Positions 1 to 7,603 of a stretch of 16,832 bases of DNA are shown here, piece after piece. The stretch comes from JACPFJ01 sp041738275. GTDB taxonomy: Bacteria > Desulfobacterota > Desulfuromonadia > Geobacterales > Pseudopelobacteraceae. Both the position numbers and the translations under genes were made by a program. The stretch's first letter is position 1, and each line of letters starts with the position of its first letter. The stretch spans positions 1 to 16,832 of the forward strand of contig JBGSQD010000243.1 in assembly GCA_041738275.1 (NCBI GenBank), in the 5' to 3' direction. The notes under the pieces were generated by a model. That model ran no database searches, was not told where the DNA came from, and saw nothing but the letters and a program-made list of their open reading frames with translations.

Positions 1-618
1 ATTGTCGGTGTCGGTCATGATGGCAATTGCTTCCGCTTCCGGAGGATCGGTTCCGAACAGGAGACGGTAGTCGGCAAATAAATCGCGTTCCTCGGTCTGC
101 CATTGCCCCGCTTTTCCATTGCCAGATTCCACCGCAAGCATTTTCGAGTCTGCGGCATAAACACTTGGAACATAGTTTCCCTTGGAAAGATTATTCGCCC
201 AAATGTAGTTAATTGCCTTCATCTGCCAGAAATAGCGTCCCGGGAAGACCACGTACACACGGGCGGCATAGTCATCACCGCTCTTTAGTTTCTCGTCTCC
301 ACCTTTGATCGTGCCCGCAATTTTCCAACTCCATCGCAAGTAACGGTGCTTTGAAGGCTGAAAACTTATTTTCCGTATCATTCCGGACGCCGAGTCATGA
401 CTGGTTGCTTTAACTACAGTTCGACCATCCTCTTTTACCAGACGGTATTCTGTCTTTCCTTTGAACCTCTTTGATTCCCAACCGTTCAAGCCTTCAGCAG
501 TGAAGCGACTGATTTGAATTTCTTCTCCATGGCATAATAACACGGGGAAAAAAATCGCAAGTAACAGCATTCCGGCCATTACGGTCGTTCGTCGTTTCGG
601 ATTGAATGTATTATTCAA
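1..618 (-). CDS. DUF3047 domain protein, exported (3' end beyond window)
   Basis: An open frame with no stop runs off the left edge, so the C-terminus is missing. The reading continues in frame to position 1. Its content matches the DUF3047 family: an early LNGWESKRFKGKTEYRL stretch, then LRWSWKI and a YAARVYVVF segment. The N-terminus looks like a signal peptide: a basic KRR, a hydrophobic MLLLAIFFPVLL run, then CHGEE; a lipoprotein cysteine is possible. I chose the TTG at 616-618 because it overlaps the TGA of the upstream DUF1638 gene as TTGA, a usual sign of translational coupling, and because it gives the basic n-region. An ATG at 577-579 is the alternative but has no clear ribosome site. 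DUF3047 proteins are of unknown function. This is the last visible gene of the arsenic-related train, and its role there is not known. Confidence 0.8.
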   Translation of the reverse strand, partial: MNNTFNPKRRTTVMAGMLLLAIFFPVLLCHGEEIQISRFTAEGLNGWESKRFKGKTEYRLVKEDGRTVVKATSHDSASGMIRKISFQPSKHRYLRWSWKIAGTIKGGDEKLKSGDDYAARVYVVFPGRYFWQMKAINYIWANNLSKGNYVPSVYAADSKMLAVESGNGKAGQWQTEERDLFADYRLLFGTDPPEAEAIAIMTDTDN

Positions 619-1202
619 ACAAGGAACTCTCTCATTTGTGCAATAGTTGATGCCAGATTGGCTTCAAGGTGTTCAATGCCCGCATCTAACCATCGCACTT
701 CGAGCGATGTCATTTCACTTACCGCCTCTGCTTCACGGGTAAAATCATTTGAGCACGGAGTGCGGATAGCAAGTAGATACTTGTGGGCACCACGGAATAT
801 GTTGCGCATAATTTCAGGGTCGCCTGGCATGATACTGCCAACGATCTCTTTCCAGTGGAGCGCCCAGTCTTCAAAAAGGAAAAAAGCTCCCTTTTCCAGC
901 TCACTATTGAACAGTTCGTGCCCGAGATATATATCAACACAGTTCTGCCCAGGTGTGCGAATGGTATGCGCGGACTCAAGTATCTTGTTCATTAACGGGT
1001 GACAAGCACCGTAGAATACAATGTTTTTTTGTCCTGAATAGTGAGTAAGGCATTTTTCGAGTGTGGTTCTGAGCTTGTCAAAATCCACATGAAGTCCGGA
1101 CGGTAAAAAGGCCGGTCGCTGTTGCCAACCATTCTTTTCAATTATAAAACGAATCTCTTTTTCCAAGATTCCACACCCGATTATTACTTCTGGCTCGCTC
1201 AT
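615..1202 (-). CDS. DUF1638 domain protein
   Basis: A 195-residue protein beginning with the DUF1638-like pattern VIIGCGILEKEI, then SGLHVDFDKL, a central YGACHP segment and GHELFNSELEKGAFFLFEDW. No signal peptide or membrane segment is seen, so it is probably cytoplasmic. DUF1638 has no settled biochemical function; in other organisms such genes are often found beside corrinoid-dependent methyltransferase genes. Cysteines at the GCG and GAC positions are notable and could bind a metal or a methyl-group carrier, but that is inference. The ATG has an AGGGGGAAT ribosome site about five bases upstream and starts only 12 bases after the ArsS stop, so it is surely co-transcribed with arsS. Its TGA stop overlaps a TTG start of the next gene. 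A job in handling ArsM/ArsS products is possible but unproven. Confidence 0.8.
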   Translation of the reverse strand: MSEPEVIIGCGILEKEIRFIIEKNGWQQRPAFLPSGLHVDFDKLRTTLEKCLTHYSGQKNIVFYGACHPLMNKILESAHTIRTPGQNCVDIYLGHELFNSELEKGAFFLFEDWALHWKEIVGSIMPGDPEIMRNIFRGAHKYLLAIRTPCSNDFTREAEAVSEMTSLEVRWLDAGIEHLEANLASTIAQMREFLV

Positions 1203-1214
1203 TATTCCCCCTAA

Positions 1215-2174
1215 TTATGCTACCAACGCCCCGGTGCAACTGGAACCCTCACCAGCGGTGCAGCAATAACAATGCTGGGCAAGATCTATTTGTTTTCCGT
1301 TCATACCAGCATCGTCCAGTTCTGAAATCGTTATTTCAGATCCATCTTCAGCTGTAATTGGCATCCTCAGAGCCTGATTGAAATCGCAGTTATAAATTTT
1401 CCCCTGCCAATCAACACTAATCAGGGTACGACACATGATATTGCCCGCCGCTTCCGGGTTGAAGCGACCTGCCAGCATACGCAGGTAGTCAGAGTACGTG
1501 CCGGTAGCTTCGAGATGCTCACGGAAACGTCCGATCGGAGCGTTTGTGATCGTGAAAAGATGGTTGAAGACGATGTCATGGTTGACAGACAGTTCGGTCT
1601 TGTACGCTGCTTCCAAAGCCTGCTGACTACCCGGAACAAAGTCGCCACCTGGATTGTAGACCAGATTAAGCTCCACCTCTTTTCCATAGCCAAGTGAATT
1701 CAGCTTCTTCACCACCTGAATGCTCTTTTGATAGACACCGTTGCCCCTCTGCCTGTCAACGTTCTCCTCAAGATAGCAGGGTAGCGAACCGATGATTGTC
1801 AGTTCATGGTTACGGCAAAACTCCGGCAGCCATTCCCACCCCGGTTCGGCCATGATCGCCAGATTGCTGCGCAGCATCCGGCGTGGCGTCAGCCCATTTG
1901 TCTGCTTTATCAGATAGCGGAAATTCGGATTCATCTCCGGACAACCGCCGGTGATATCCAGGGTAAGGCCGGGATGATGTGCAAGAAATCCGGCAATCTG
2001 ATCCATGATATCAGTTCCCATTATTTCCGTACCGCGACTTGAGGCCTCTACATGACAGTGGGTGCAGTGCAGGTTGCAGAGGTTGCCCAGATTGATCTGC
2101 AGGGTATGTAGACTCTCAAAGGTTTCGTACTTCGGATTTACCGCCTGCAGGCGGTCTTTGAATGAAAGCACCAT
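1215..2174 (-). CDS. arsS: Radical SAM protein ArsS (arsenosugar biosynthesis)
   Basis: A 319-residue radical SAM enzyme. The cluster motif is CNLHCTHC with cysteines at residues 33, 37 and 40, preceded by LQINLGN and followed by HVEASSRGTE, the characteristic ArsS start. LDITGGCPEMNPNFRYL follows, as in the family. The C-terminal half carries further cysteines (CRTL, YNCDF, HCYCC, SSCTGAL) suited to an auxiliary iron-sulfur cluster. In the studied family, ArsS transfers the 5'-deoxyadenosyl group of SAM onto dimethylated arsenic, giving dimethylarsinoyl-5'-deoxyadenosine, the precursor of arsenosugars. ArsM, the enzyme that supplies the methylated substrate, is in the same gene train. The length is normal and nothing looks broken. 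An AAGGAG lies about 13 bases before the ATG, longer than usual, so the true start could be slightly upstream. Confidence 0.93.
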   Translation of the reverse strand: MVLSFKDRLQAVNPKYETFESLHTLQINLGNLCNLHCTHCHVEASSRGTEIMGTDIMDQIAGFLAHHPGLTLDITGGCPEMNPNFRYLIKQTNGLTPRRMLRSNLAIMAEPGWEWLPEFCRNHELTIIGSLPCYLEENVDRQRGNGVYQKSIQVVKKLNSLGYGKEVELNLVYNPGGDFVPGSQQALEAAYKTELSVNHDIVFNHLFTITNAPIGRFREHLEATGTYSDYLRMLAGRFNPEAAGNIMCRTLISVDWQGKIYNCDFNQALRMPITAEDGSEITISELDDAGMNGKQIDLAQHCYCCTAGEGSSCTGALVA

Positions 2175-2290
2175 AATTTGAAATCGACTCCTTGGTTGTT
2201 TGTGACTCTGATGGCAATCAAATTGACCAATTCAATGGTGCATTATTTTGCGCTGCTGGTGTCAGCCTAGTTCTGTCCTGCCATGTTTTA

Positions 2291-2689
2291 TTACTCCGCC
2301 AGAGGATCTTCCCCCTGCGTCCACCCCTGCAAGACACGATCGTGCAGTTGAAAATGCTCTCCCGAATGTTCAGTGAGGATAACATAGACATTCTGCGGCG
2401 GCACCTTGAATGAAGTGCCAAGCTGGTTGATGAAAGCCAGAGACAGGGAACGTTTCTGCTCACTCGTTCGCCCACCACGGATATCGGCGTTTACAAAGGC
2501 GATACCATCATCCGGATTGGTGGCGCGACCAAACGAAAGGTCATTCCTGCCATAGCAGCGCAAGGTAATTCCAATGTGATCCGTGCCGGTGTCCATAATG
2601 GTTGCAAAGTGCCCCTTTATCTCTGCTGCGAAGGATACTTTTTCGGACTCCCCGGGGGTGAAATTGAACTCGAATTGAAGATGCGGCAT
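2291..2689 (-). CDS. Tautomerase superfamily protein
   Basis: A 132-residue protein starting MPHLQFEF. After removal of Met, Pro-1 would be the N-terminal catalytic base of tautomerases. The middle has VNADIRGGRTSEQKRSL, matching the conserved arginine and helix region of the 5-carboxymethyl-2-hydroxymuconate isomerase and MIF-like branches, and the length fits these larger tautomerases rather than the 60-residue 4-oxalocrotonate type. The start is well set by GGAAGGAGG seven bases upstream. It is cytoplasmic, with no signal peptide. The substrate cannot be read from sequence. The position between a thioredoxin-like gene and arsS suggests action on a carbonyl or sugar-derived intermediate, but that is inference. 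About 116 bases separate it from arsS, the largest gap in the train. Confidence 0.82.
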   Translation of the reverse strand: MPHLQFEFNFTPGESEKVSFAAEIKGHFATIMDTGTDHIGITLRCYGRNDLSFGRATNPDDGIAFVNADIRGGRTSEQKRSLSLAFINQLGTSFKVPPQNVYVILTEHSGEHFQLHDRVLQGWTQGEDPLAE

Positions 2690-3036
2690 GTTGTTATCCT
2701 CCTTCCAATATTCTGTTGAAATGTTTCCGCAGAAACATAATTCGATTCAGCAATCAAAACGCCGTCTGAATAATACCGGACATAGGGGATCTGGTCATTG
2801 CCTAGCACCTGCTCCTTGAAGCGGCGAAACTCGTCAAAAAAGTTGGTCCGGTCATATTCAAGAAAATAAATCTCCGCTCCGGAGAAATCTGCAGCGAACA
2901 GCTTCATGGCATACCATTGCGGACACCAGCTCTGGGTGAGAATTACGGCGACCTTCTCACTCGTGCCAATGATGTCATTGCCGAATTCACCATTTGTGAT
3001 TGCATCCAGAGCTTGATCTTTCATTATCAACTTCAT
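2617..3036 (-). CDS. Thioredoxin-like fold protein with a single active-site cysteine
   Basis: A 139-residue protein. The core has a beta strand (VAVILTQ), then SWCPQWYAMK where thioredoxins carry WCxxC, then a cis-proline-like segment QIPYVRYYSDG, so the order of elements fits a thioredoxin fold. Only one cysteine is present in the active-site loop (C-P-Q-W in place of C-x-x-C), which rules out a standard dithiol reductase mechanism. The start chosen has GGGGGA five bases before the ATG, and the upstream VTT gene ends about 11 bases earlier. The last 24 or so residues run on over the tautomerase start, a 73-base overlap. That tail looks unconserved and may follow from a late frameshift or loss of the usual stop. 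Possible roles are a mixed-disulfide or arsenical thiol carrier, by inference only. Confidence 0.72.
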   Translation of the reverse strand: MKLIMKDQALDAITNGEFGNDIIGTSEKVAVILTQSWCPQWYAMKLFAADFSGAEIYFLEYDRTNFFDEFRRFKEQVLGNDQIPYVRYYSDGVLIAESNYVSAETFQQNIGRRITTCRIFNSSSISPPGSPKKYPSQQR

Positions 3037-3047
3037 AGTATCCCCCA

Positions 3048-3728
3048 TCAAATTTGTTTTCTGCCTTTGAACTTGTTGTACAACACCGGCACCAGTGCAA
3101 ACAGCCCGAGCAGAGCAAATGAGCCAAGTACACGGGGTGAGGCAATTCCGGAAAGCGAATCAATGGTCGCCAGACTGGCGCCAGCATTGACATAGACAAA
3201 ACCGCCAGGGATGATTCCAAGCATGGTGCCGAAGAAAAACGTCCGCAGCGGCAAGCGGGTCAACCCAGCTGCCAGGTTGATGAGAAAGAACGGGAACAGA
3301 GGTACTAGGCGCAGAAACAGTAAATAGCTGAACCCCCGGGTCTCCAGTTCCCGGTTCATCCCTTCCAGTTTGCTGCCAAATTTGTTCAGGACTACATCAC
3401 GCAGCAGATAACGGGTCACGAGAAAAGCAAGGGTAGCGCCAGTCGTGGCAGCAATGTTGGCGTAGAGCGTACCCATAATCGAACCAAAGATAGCCCCGGC
3501 TGCCAGCGACAAAATGGCGGCACCGGGCAGTGACAGAGCGGTCTGGATTATATAGATTGCCATGAAGCCGGCCACCATGATCAGCTTGTGAGCGGCATAA
3601 TAGTCAAGGAGCGTTTGCCGGTTGGCCTTGAGAGCAGTCAGTGTCAGAAAGCGCTGCAGGTCGTAGTAGAAGAATAGTATGATGACAACGATACCGACCA
3701 GAGCCAGTGCGATTTTTTTGATATTCAT
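3048..3728 (-). CDS. TVP38/TMEM64 (VTT/DedA-like) membrane protein
   Basis: A 226-residue inner-membrane protein with about five to six hydrophobic segments: an N-terminal helix (residues 5-22), one near 50-70, the VTT core with AAGAIFGSIMGTLYANIAA, and later FLRLVPLFPFFLINLAAGL followed by FGTMLGIIPGGFVYVNAG. These are the conserved SNARE-associated/VTT features. Members may act as small-molecule or lipid transporters, and many sit beside MerA-like flavoproteins. The ATG is preceded by AGGGGAT at seven bases and lies just past the stop of the MerA-like gene, so the two are coupled. It is the second VTT gene of this train and is clearly different from the one at 9615-10307. Confidence 0.9.
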   Translation of the reverse strand: MNIKKIALALVGIVVIILFFYYDLQRFLTLTALKANRQTLLDYYAAHKLIMVAGFMAIYIIQTALSLPGAAILSLAAGAIFGSIMGTLYANIAATTGATLAFLVTRYLLRDVVLNKFGSKLEGMNRELETRGFSYLLFLRLVPLFPFFLINLAAGLTRLPLRTFFFGTMLGIIPGGFVYVNAGASLATIDSLSGIASPRVLGSFALLGLFALVPVLYNKFKGRKQI

Positions 3729-3732
3729 AGAA

Positions 3733-5256
3733 TCATCCCCTCTGCCATTTCAACCAACGGGAAAGCAGGTTCTTAACGAATGGCGTCAGCCGCGTCCGGT
3801 TATAAGCATCCCCCAGTCGCTTGATAACTTCAGCCTGAGTTGGGTAAGGGTGTATGGTCTTGGCAATAGCTGAAATGCCGAGCCCGCTGGTAATCACCAG
3901 AGAAAATTCATTGATCATCTCCCCGGCATGACGGGCAACAATGGTAGCACCGAGAATCTTATCCGTCCCCTTGCGCAGATGGACCCGAGCGAATCCCACA
4001 GCATCACCATCAAGAACAGCCCGGTCGATATCCGACAGAGGGACAGTGAGTGTGGTTACTTCGATCCCTTTTTCTTTGGCATCAGCTTCGTACATCCCGA
4101 CATGGGCAATCTCAGGATCGGTATAGGTACACCAGGGAATGGTAAGGGCAGAGGCCTTCTGTCTCCCCATGAAAAGGGCATTGGCAATCAGGATGCGGGC
4201 CAGAGCATCGGCAGTGTGGGTGAACTTGAAGGGGAAGCAGATATCGCCTGCGGCATAGACATTCGGATTTGAAGTCTGCAGGTTGTCATTGACCAGGACA
4301 CCTGTTCTATCAAACTTGATACCTGCTTTCTCCAGATCAAGCCCGTCAAGATTAGGTGCGCGTCCGACTCCCACCAGAATTGCGTCCACCGCCACATCTA
4401 TCCGCTTGCCGTCACGTTCAAGACGAAGAATCTTGTCACTGCCGCTTGTTTCGACTCCGACAATTTTCACCCCCAGTTGCAGCTCAATCCCCTCACGGAC
4501 AAACGCACCATGGAGAATCTCTGCGGCATCACCATCTTCACGCCCCAGGATATGCGGTCCCAGTTCGATCAGGGTTACACGGCTGCCGAAACGGACAAAG
4601 GCCTGGGCCATTTCGCAACCGATGGGACCGGCACCGATAACGGCAAGGCGGGGTGGCAGTTCGGTCAGGGAAAATATGGTCTCGTTGGTAAGATACCCTG
4701 CCTCTTCCAACCCCGGCACAGGTGGGGCGGCGGCACGGGCGCCGGTGCAGACGGCGGCTTTTTTGAAGCGCAGTGTTTTGCCCGCAACCTCGACTGTGTC
4801 AGGACCGCTGAAGCTCCCTTGGCCAATAAACACGTCGATCCCCAGTTCATCGCGGAATCGTCGGGCTGAGTCGTGATGACTGATATCAGCTCGCAGGCAA
4901 CGCATCCGCTCCATAGCAACACCAAAGTCAAAGCCCAGATTTGAGCCGTCAATTACTCCGAATTCAGCAGAGTAACGGGCATGGTGGACGGCCCTGGATG
5001 CGCTGATAACCCCCTTGGACGGGACACAGCCAACATTCAGGCAATCGCCCCCCATCAGGTGCCGCTCGATCAAGGCAACCTTTGCACCCAGACCGGCAGC
5101 ACCGGCAGCTGATATCAAGCCTGCTGTGCCGCCGCCGATCACCACCAGATTGTAGCATGGTGCAGGCTCAGGATTGACCCAGTCTGGCGGGTGAACATTG
5201 GCTATCAGGGTTTTGTTATTGTCATCATGGGGCAACATTTCAAAACTTGGTGTCAT
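3733..5256 (-). CDS. MerA-like FAD-dependent pyridine nucleotide-disulfide oxidoreductase
   Basis: A 507-residue class I flavoprotein disulfide reductase. Seen in order: FAD-binding GGGTAG (41-46), the redox pair in GGDCLNVGCVPSK (C72 and C77), the NAD(P)-binding GAGPIG (208-213), a second FAD motif NVYAAGDIC, and a dimer-domain C-terminus with HPYPTQAE carrying the catalytic histidine. It lacks the N-terminal heavy-metal-associated domain and the C-terminal paired cysteines of true mercuric reductase, so mercury reduction is doubtful. It extends the family by about 35 residues at the N-terminus. Such proteins often pair with TVP38/TMEM64 genes, as here. It could recycle a thiol or disulfide needed by the methylation enzymes, but the substrate is unknown. 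The start has GGAGGAACG just upstream. Confidence 0.9.
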   Translation of the reverse strand: MTPSFEMLPHDDNNKTLIANVHPPDWVNPEPAPCYNLVVIGGGTAGLISAAGAAGLGAKVALIERHLMGGDCLNVGCVPSKGVISASRAVHHARYSAEFGVIDGSNLGFDFGVAMERMRCLRADISHHDSARRFRDELGIDVFIGQGSFSGPDTVEVAGKTLRFKKAAVCTGARAAAPPVPGLEEAGYLTNETIFSLTELPPRLAVIGAGPIGCEMAQAFVRFGSRVTLIELGPHILGREDGDAAEILHGAFVREGIELQLGVKIVGVETSGSDKILRLERDGKRIDVAVDAILVGVGRAPNLDGLDLEKAGIKFDRTGVLVNDNLQTSNPNVYAAGDICFPFKFTHTADALARILIANALFMGRQKASALTIPWCTYTDPEIAHVGMYEADAKEKGIEVTTLTVPLSDIDRAVLDGDAVGFARVHLRKGTDKILGATIVARHAGEMINEFSLVITSGLGISAIAKTIHPYPTQAEVIKRLGDAYNRTRLTPFVKNLLSRWLKWQRG

Positions 5257-5280
5257 AGCGTTCCTCCGGCCAATAAAATA

Positions 5281-6135
5281 TCAATCAATGCAACAGGTTT
5301 TATCGTTTTCAGCACAAAGGCAACCGTCACCTTGTCCCTTTTTCTTCATCAGTGGCTCAATCACCTTAATGAATACTACTGAAGCCAGGCTGCCGCCAAC
5401 TATCGGTCCAAGGCAGTAGATCGTCAAAAATCCGAAGTTTTGATCCGGAAGAGCGGCTTTCCCCCATCCGGCAAGTATGGAGAATAGACGGGGTGACAAA
5501 TCTCGTGCCGGATTGAGCCCGGCCTGTGTGAGGGGAGCAAGTATCGAGATAATGATGGTGACGGTTAGGCCAATGAAAAACGGAGCCAAAGCATCGTCAG
5601 GCCTGCCAAGGTTGCACCCTTCGGTAAGAGAAAAGATCATGGTGACCAGGACAAATGTTCCGACCGCTTCCGCCAGGAAAGCGGTCAGAGGGGTAACAAC
5701 CGCAGCAAGCCCGGCGCCTGGATTGGGATAGAATTCACCGAACATCATGGCGGTTTTGATCGAAGCGGGAGTGCCGCGCTGGATACTGTTCAGGACCTCG
5801 AAACGTGCTATGGAGTCACCAAATAGCAGATATAAAAGTGCCGCAGCGGCAAAGGCTCCAACGAACTGGGCGATGAGATACGTGGGTAGCTTCGACAGCG
5901 ACATCCTGCGGCCCAGTACCATGGCAATGCTGACAGCCGGGTTGAGATGGGCGCAGGAGAGGTGTCGCGTGGCGTAGATGGCTATGGTGACGGCAAATCC
6001 CCATACCAGGGCCACCTGGATCAAGCCGACGTGTGCTGAAAAAAGTACGGTAACGGCAACTGAGCCGCAGCCGAAAAGCACCAACAGGAAGGTGCCTATA
6101 AATTCTCCTACAAAGTCCTGCATGACATTTGTCAC
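5281..6135 (-). CDS. MIP family aquaglyceroporin with cysteine-rich tail (probable arsenical channel)
   Basis: A 284-residue channel protein with six hydrophobic segments and two pore half-helices. The NPA signatures are HLNPAVS (NPA at 65-67) and GLNPARDLSP (NPA at 208-210). The aspartate after the arginine is typical of the glycerol facilitator branch with a wider pore, which passes undissociated arsenite and methylated arsenicals in relatives such as AqpS. Its place directly after arsM supports a role in moving such compounds. The C-terminus is unusual: a basic KKKGQG is followed by CLC and TCC, four cysteines in about a dozen residues, likely facing the cytoplasm. It starts with GTG, with GGGAGC just upstream; an ATG four codons later is a weaker alternative. 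Confidence 0.9.
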   Translation of the reverse strand: MTNVMQDFVGEFIGTFLLVLFGCGSVAVTVLFSAHVGLIQVALVWGFAVTIAIYATRHLSCAHLNPAVSIAMVLGRRMSLSKLPTYLIAQFVGAFAAAALLYLLFGDSIARFEVLNSIQRGTPASIKTAMMFGEFYPNPGAGLAAVVTPLTAFLAEAVGTFVLVTMIFSLTEGCNLGRPDDALAPFFIGLTVTIIISILAPLTQAGLNPARDLSPRLFSILAGWGKAALPDQNFGFLTIYCLGPIVGGSLASVVFIKVIEPLMKKKGQGDGCLCAENDKTCCID

Positions 6136-6161
6136 GTTAGCTCCCTACCAATAAAAGTTGC

Positions 6162-7220
6162 TCAACAACATGAACCGCCACTGCACGGGTCACCACCTGC
6201 CTCCTTGACCGCAGCGGGTGCGCAATCGAAGGGACCGAAGTGGACCAACCGGTCGCCGGTAATCTTGAAGTGTTTGCCGAAGCGGGTCTCCTGAACCATG
6301 GCGGCGCTGTTGCCGAAGACCAGCATCGGCTTGCCGGTAATGAAAGTATGGTGGTCATCCAGTGGGAAGCGATGCGGATGTTCCGGAATTGTCCCGAGAT
6401 AGGTCGCGCTCTGGCCAAAGTCTTCACAGATATCTTCCAGGCAGGCAAGCTTGAAGGCTCGCACCGTTATGGAGTAGAAATCGATCATCCCGGCTTTGGC
6501 ATCAACTTCCGGGTTGTTTAGCTCAATCTGCCGTTTGGAAACCATCCGGTAGTCTTGACAGCCGATCTTCCTGAGCATCCGACGAAAATCCTCGATATAG
6601 AGAGCACCGCCAAGACACTCACCGTAGAGTATCGGATCATGCTGCAGCGATTCGGGCATCCGGCGGCCGGTGAAGACATCGGCAAAATAGAGTTCACCAC
6701 CCGGCTTCAGCACCCGAAATATCTCGCTGAAAACCCGTTCCTTGTCGGGTGAGAGGTTGATGACGCAGTTGGAAATCACCACGTCCACCGAATTGTCGGC
6801 TATGCCACAGGAAGCAAGATCCTCGATGTATCCCTGGCGGAAATCGACGTTCGCTTTCTGGTAGCCGAAGCGGGACATCTGGCAATCCTTGTGCCGCCGT
6901 GCCACCTCAAGCTGTTCGTCGGTCATGTCGATGCCGATGACGAAGCCGTCAGGGCCGACCAGTTGAGCAGCGAGATAGACATCGCGTCCGGTACCGCAGC
7001 CGAGATCGAGCACCGTGCATCCTTCCAGGGCCGGGGGCAACGGTGAGCCGCAACCATAGAACTTGTCGAGAATCTCGTCATCGATATTGGCCAGGGCCTG
7101 ACGATGATGGGAAGGCAACGCCTCGATGCTACAGCAGGCACTTGTCTTCAGATCATTTTTTGTTGCCAGGATTTTCCCGTAATACTCTTTTACCTGTGTT
7201 GTTATTTCACTTGTTGACAC
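6162..7220 (-). CDS. arsM: Arsenite S-adenosylmethionine methyltransferase ArsM
   Basis: About 352 residues. It transfers methyl groups from SAM to As(III), giving mono- and dimethylated arsenic in the cytoplasm. The SAM-binding motif VLDLGCGTGRD lies at residues 70-80. Four cysteines, C29 (SACC), C57 (YGCGSP), C152 (SNCVINL) and C202 (YGECLGG), match the spacing of the arsenic-binding cysteines of characterised ArsM proteins, so the enzyme should be active. A C-terminal domain ends in the cysteine-rich DPCSGGSCC, common in bacterial ArsM. I chose the GTG at 7218-7220 because GGAGG lies five bases before it; TTG or ATG starts at 7230-7235 would add five residues. In this train it supplies the substrate for ArsS. 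Confidence 0.94.
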   Translation of the reverse strand: MSTSEITTQVKEYYGKILATKNDLKTSACCSIEALPSHHRQALANIDDEILDKFYGCGSPLPPALEGCTVLDLGCGTGRDVYLAAQLVGPDGFVIGIDMTDEQLEVARRHKDCQMSRFGYQKANVDFRQGYIEDLASCGIADNSVDVVISNCVINLSPDKERVFSEIFRVLKPGGELYFADVFTGRRMPESLQHDPILYGECLGGALYIEDFRRMLRKIGCQDYRMVSKRQIELNNPEVDAKAGMIDFYSITVRAFKLACLEDICEDFGQSATYLGTIPEHPHRFPLDDHHTFITGKPMLVFGNSAAMVQETRFGKHFKITGDRLVHFGPFDCAPAAVKEAGGDPCSGGSCC

Positions 7221-7262
7221 GTACTCCTCCATCAAAATGTAATACCACGCTCACCGCATGGT

Positions 7263-7580
7263 TCAGATAACAACTACCGAATCGTGACCGCCGAACGGGT
7301 TCGGCTCGTACCGGTCAGCGCACCAGTCATTTTCCCATTTGCAGCTGTCGATGCAGTAGCGAAAGCGGTATTCCTTGTCGTTTTCCAGTTCCAGCGTCAC
7401 GGCGTAATCACCGTTTTTCTGGCGTTTCATGGGTGTTGCCTTTTCATCCCAGTTATTAAACTCACCCACCAGGGTCACCGACTCTGCACCCAATGCGCCG
7501 TCACATGGCAACCGGAAAGTGACCTTGCATACTGGCCTGGTTTTCAGATACTGCTTGGTGATTGCGGACTGCTGTACCAT
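7263..7580 (-). CDS. Small CBM48 / isoamylase early-set domain protein
   Basis: A 105-residue single-domain protein. VTLVGEFNNWDEKATPM, then DYAVTLELENDKEYRFRYCID and DRYEPNPFGGHDSVVVI, match the glycogen-binding immunoglobulin-like domain seen in AMP-kinase beta subunits and branching enzymes (CBM48). No catalytic domain is attached. The ATG at 7578-7580 is chosen over a longer frame because GGGGGAAG lies directly upstream. The family binds alpha-glucans. Why it sits in an arsenic gene train is not clear. Stand-alone CBM48 genes are common in related anaerobes, so it may be a passenger or a stress-linked glycogen protein. Confidence 0.85.
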   Translation of the reverse strand: MVQQSAITKQYLKTRPVCKVTFRLPCDGALGAESVTLVGEFNNWDEKATPMKRQKNGDYAVTLELENDKEYRFRYCIDSCKWENDWCADRYEPNPFGGHDSVVVI

Positions 7581-7603
7581 GACTTCCCCCTGATTCATTG
7601 TTC

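Noticed and set aside
615..617. Further in-frame Sec codons at other TGA stops (615, 3733, 7263, 7604)
   Set aside because: Reading past these stops gives no family sequence, and each is followed at once by the next gene's ribosome site or start.
2175..2290. A riboswitch or terminator in the 116-base gap before arsS
   Set aside because: Only a short ATTGA/TCAAT repeat is seen, with no T-run or convincing structured element.
4283..4876. Plus-strand open frame of 197 codons
   Set aside because: It lies fully antisense to the MerA-like flavoprotein, is rich in Ser, Arg and Pro, and matches no family. It is a shadow of the real gene.
3733..5256. A true mercuric reductase (merA)
   Set aside because: The N-terminal metal-binding domain and the C-terminal cysteine pair are missing and no other mer genes are near.
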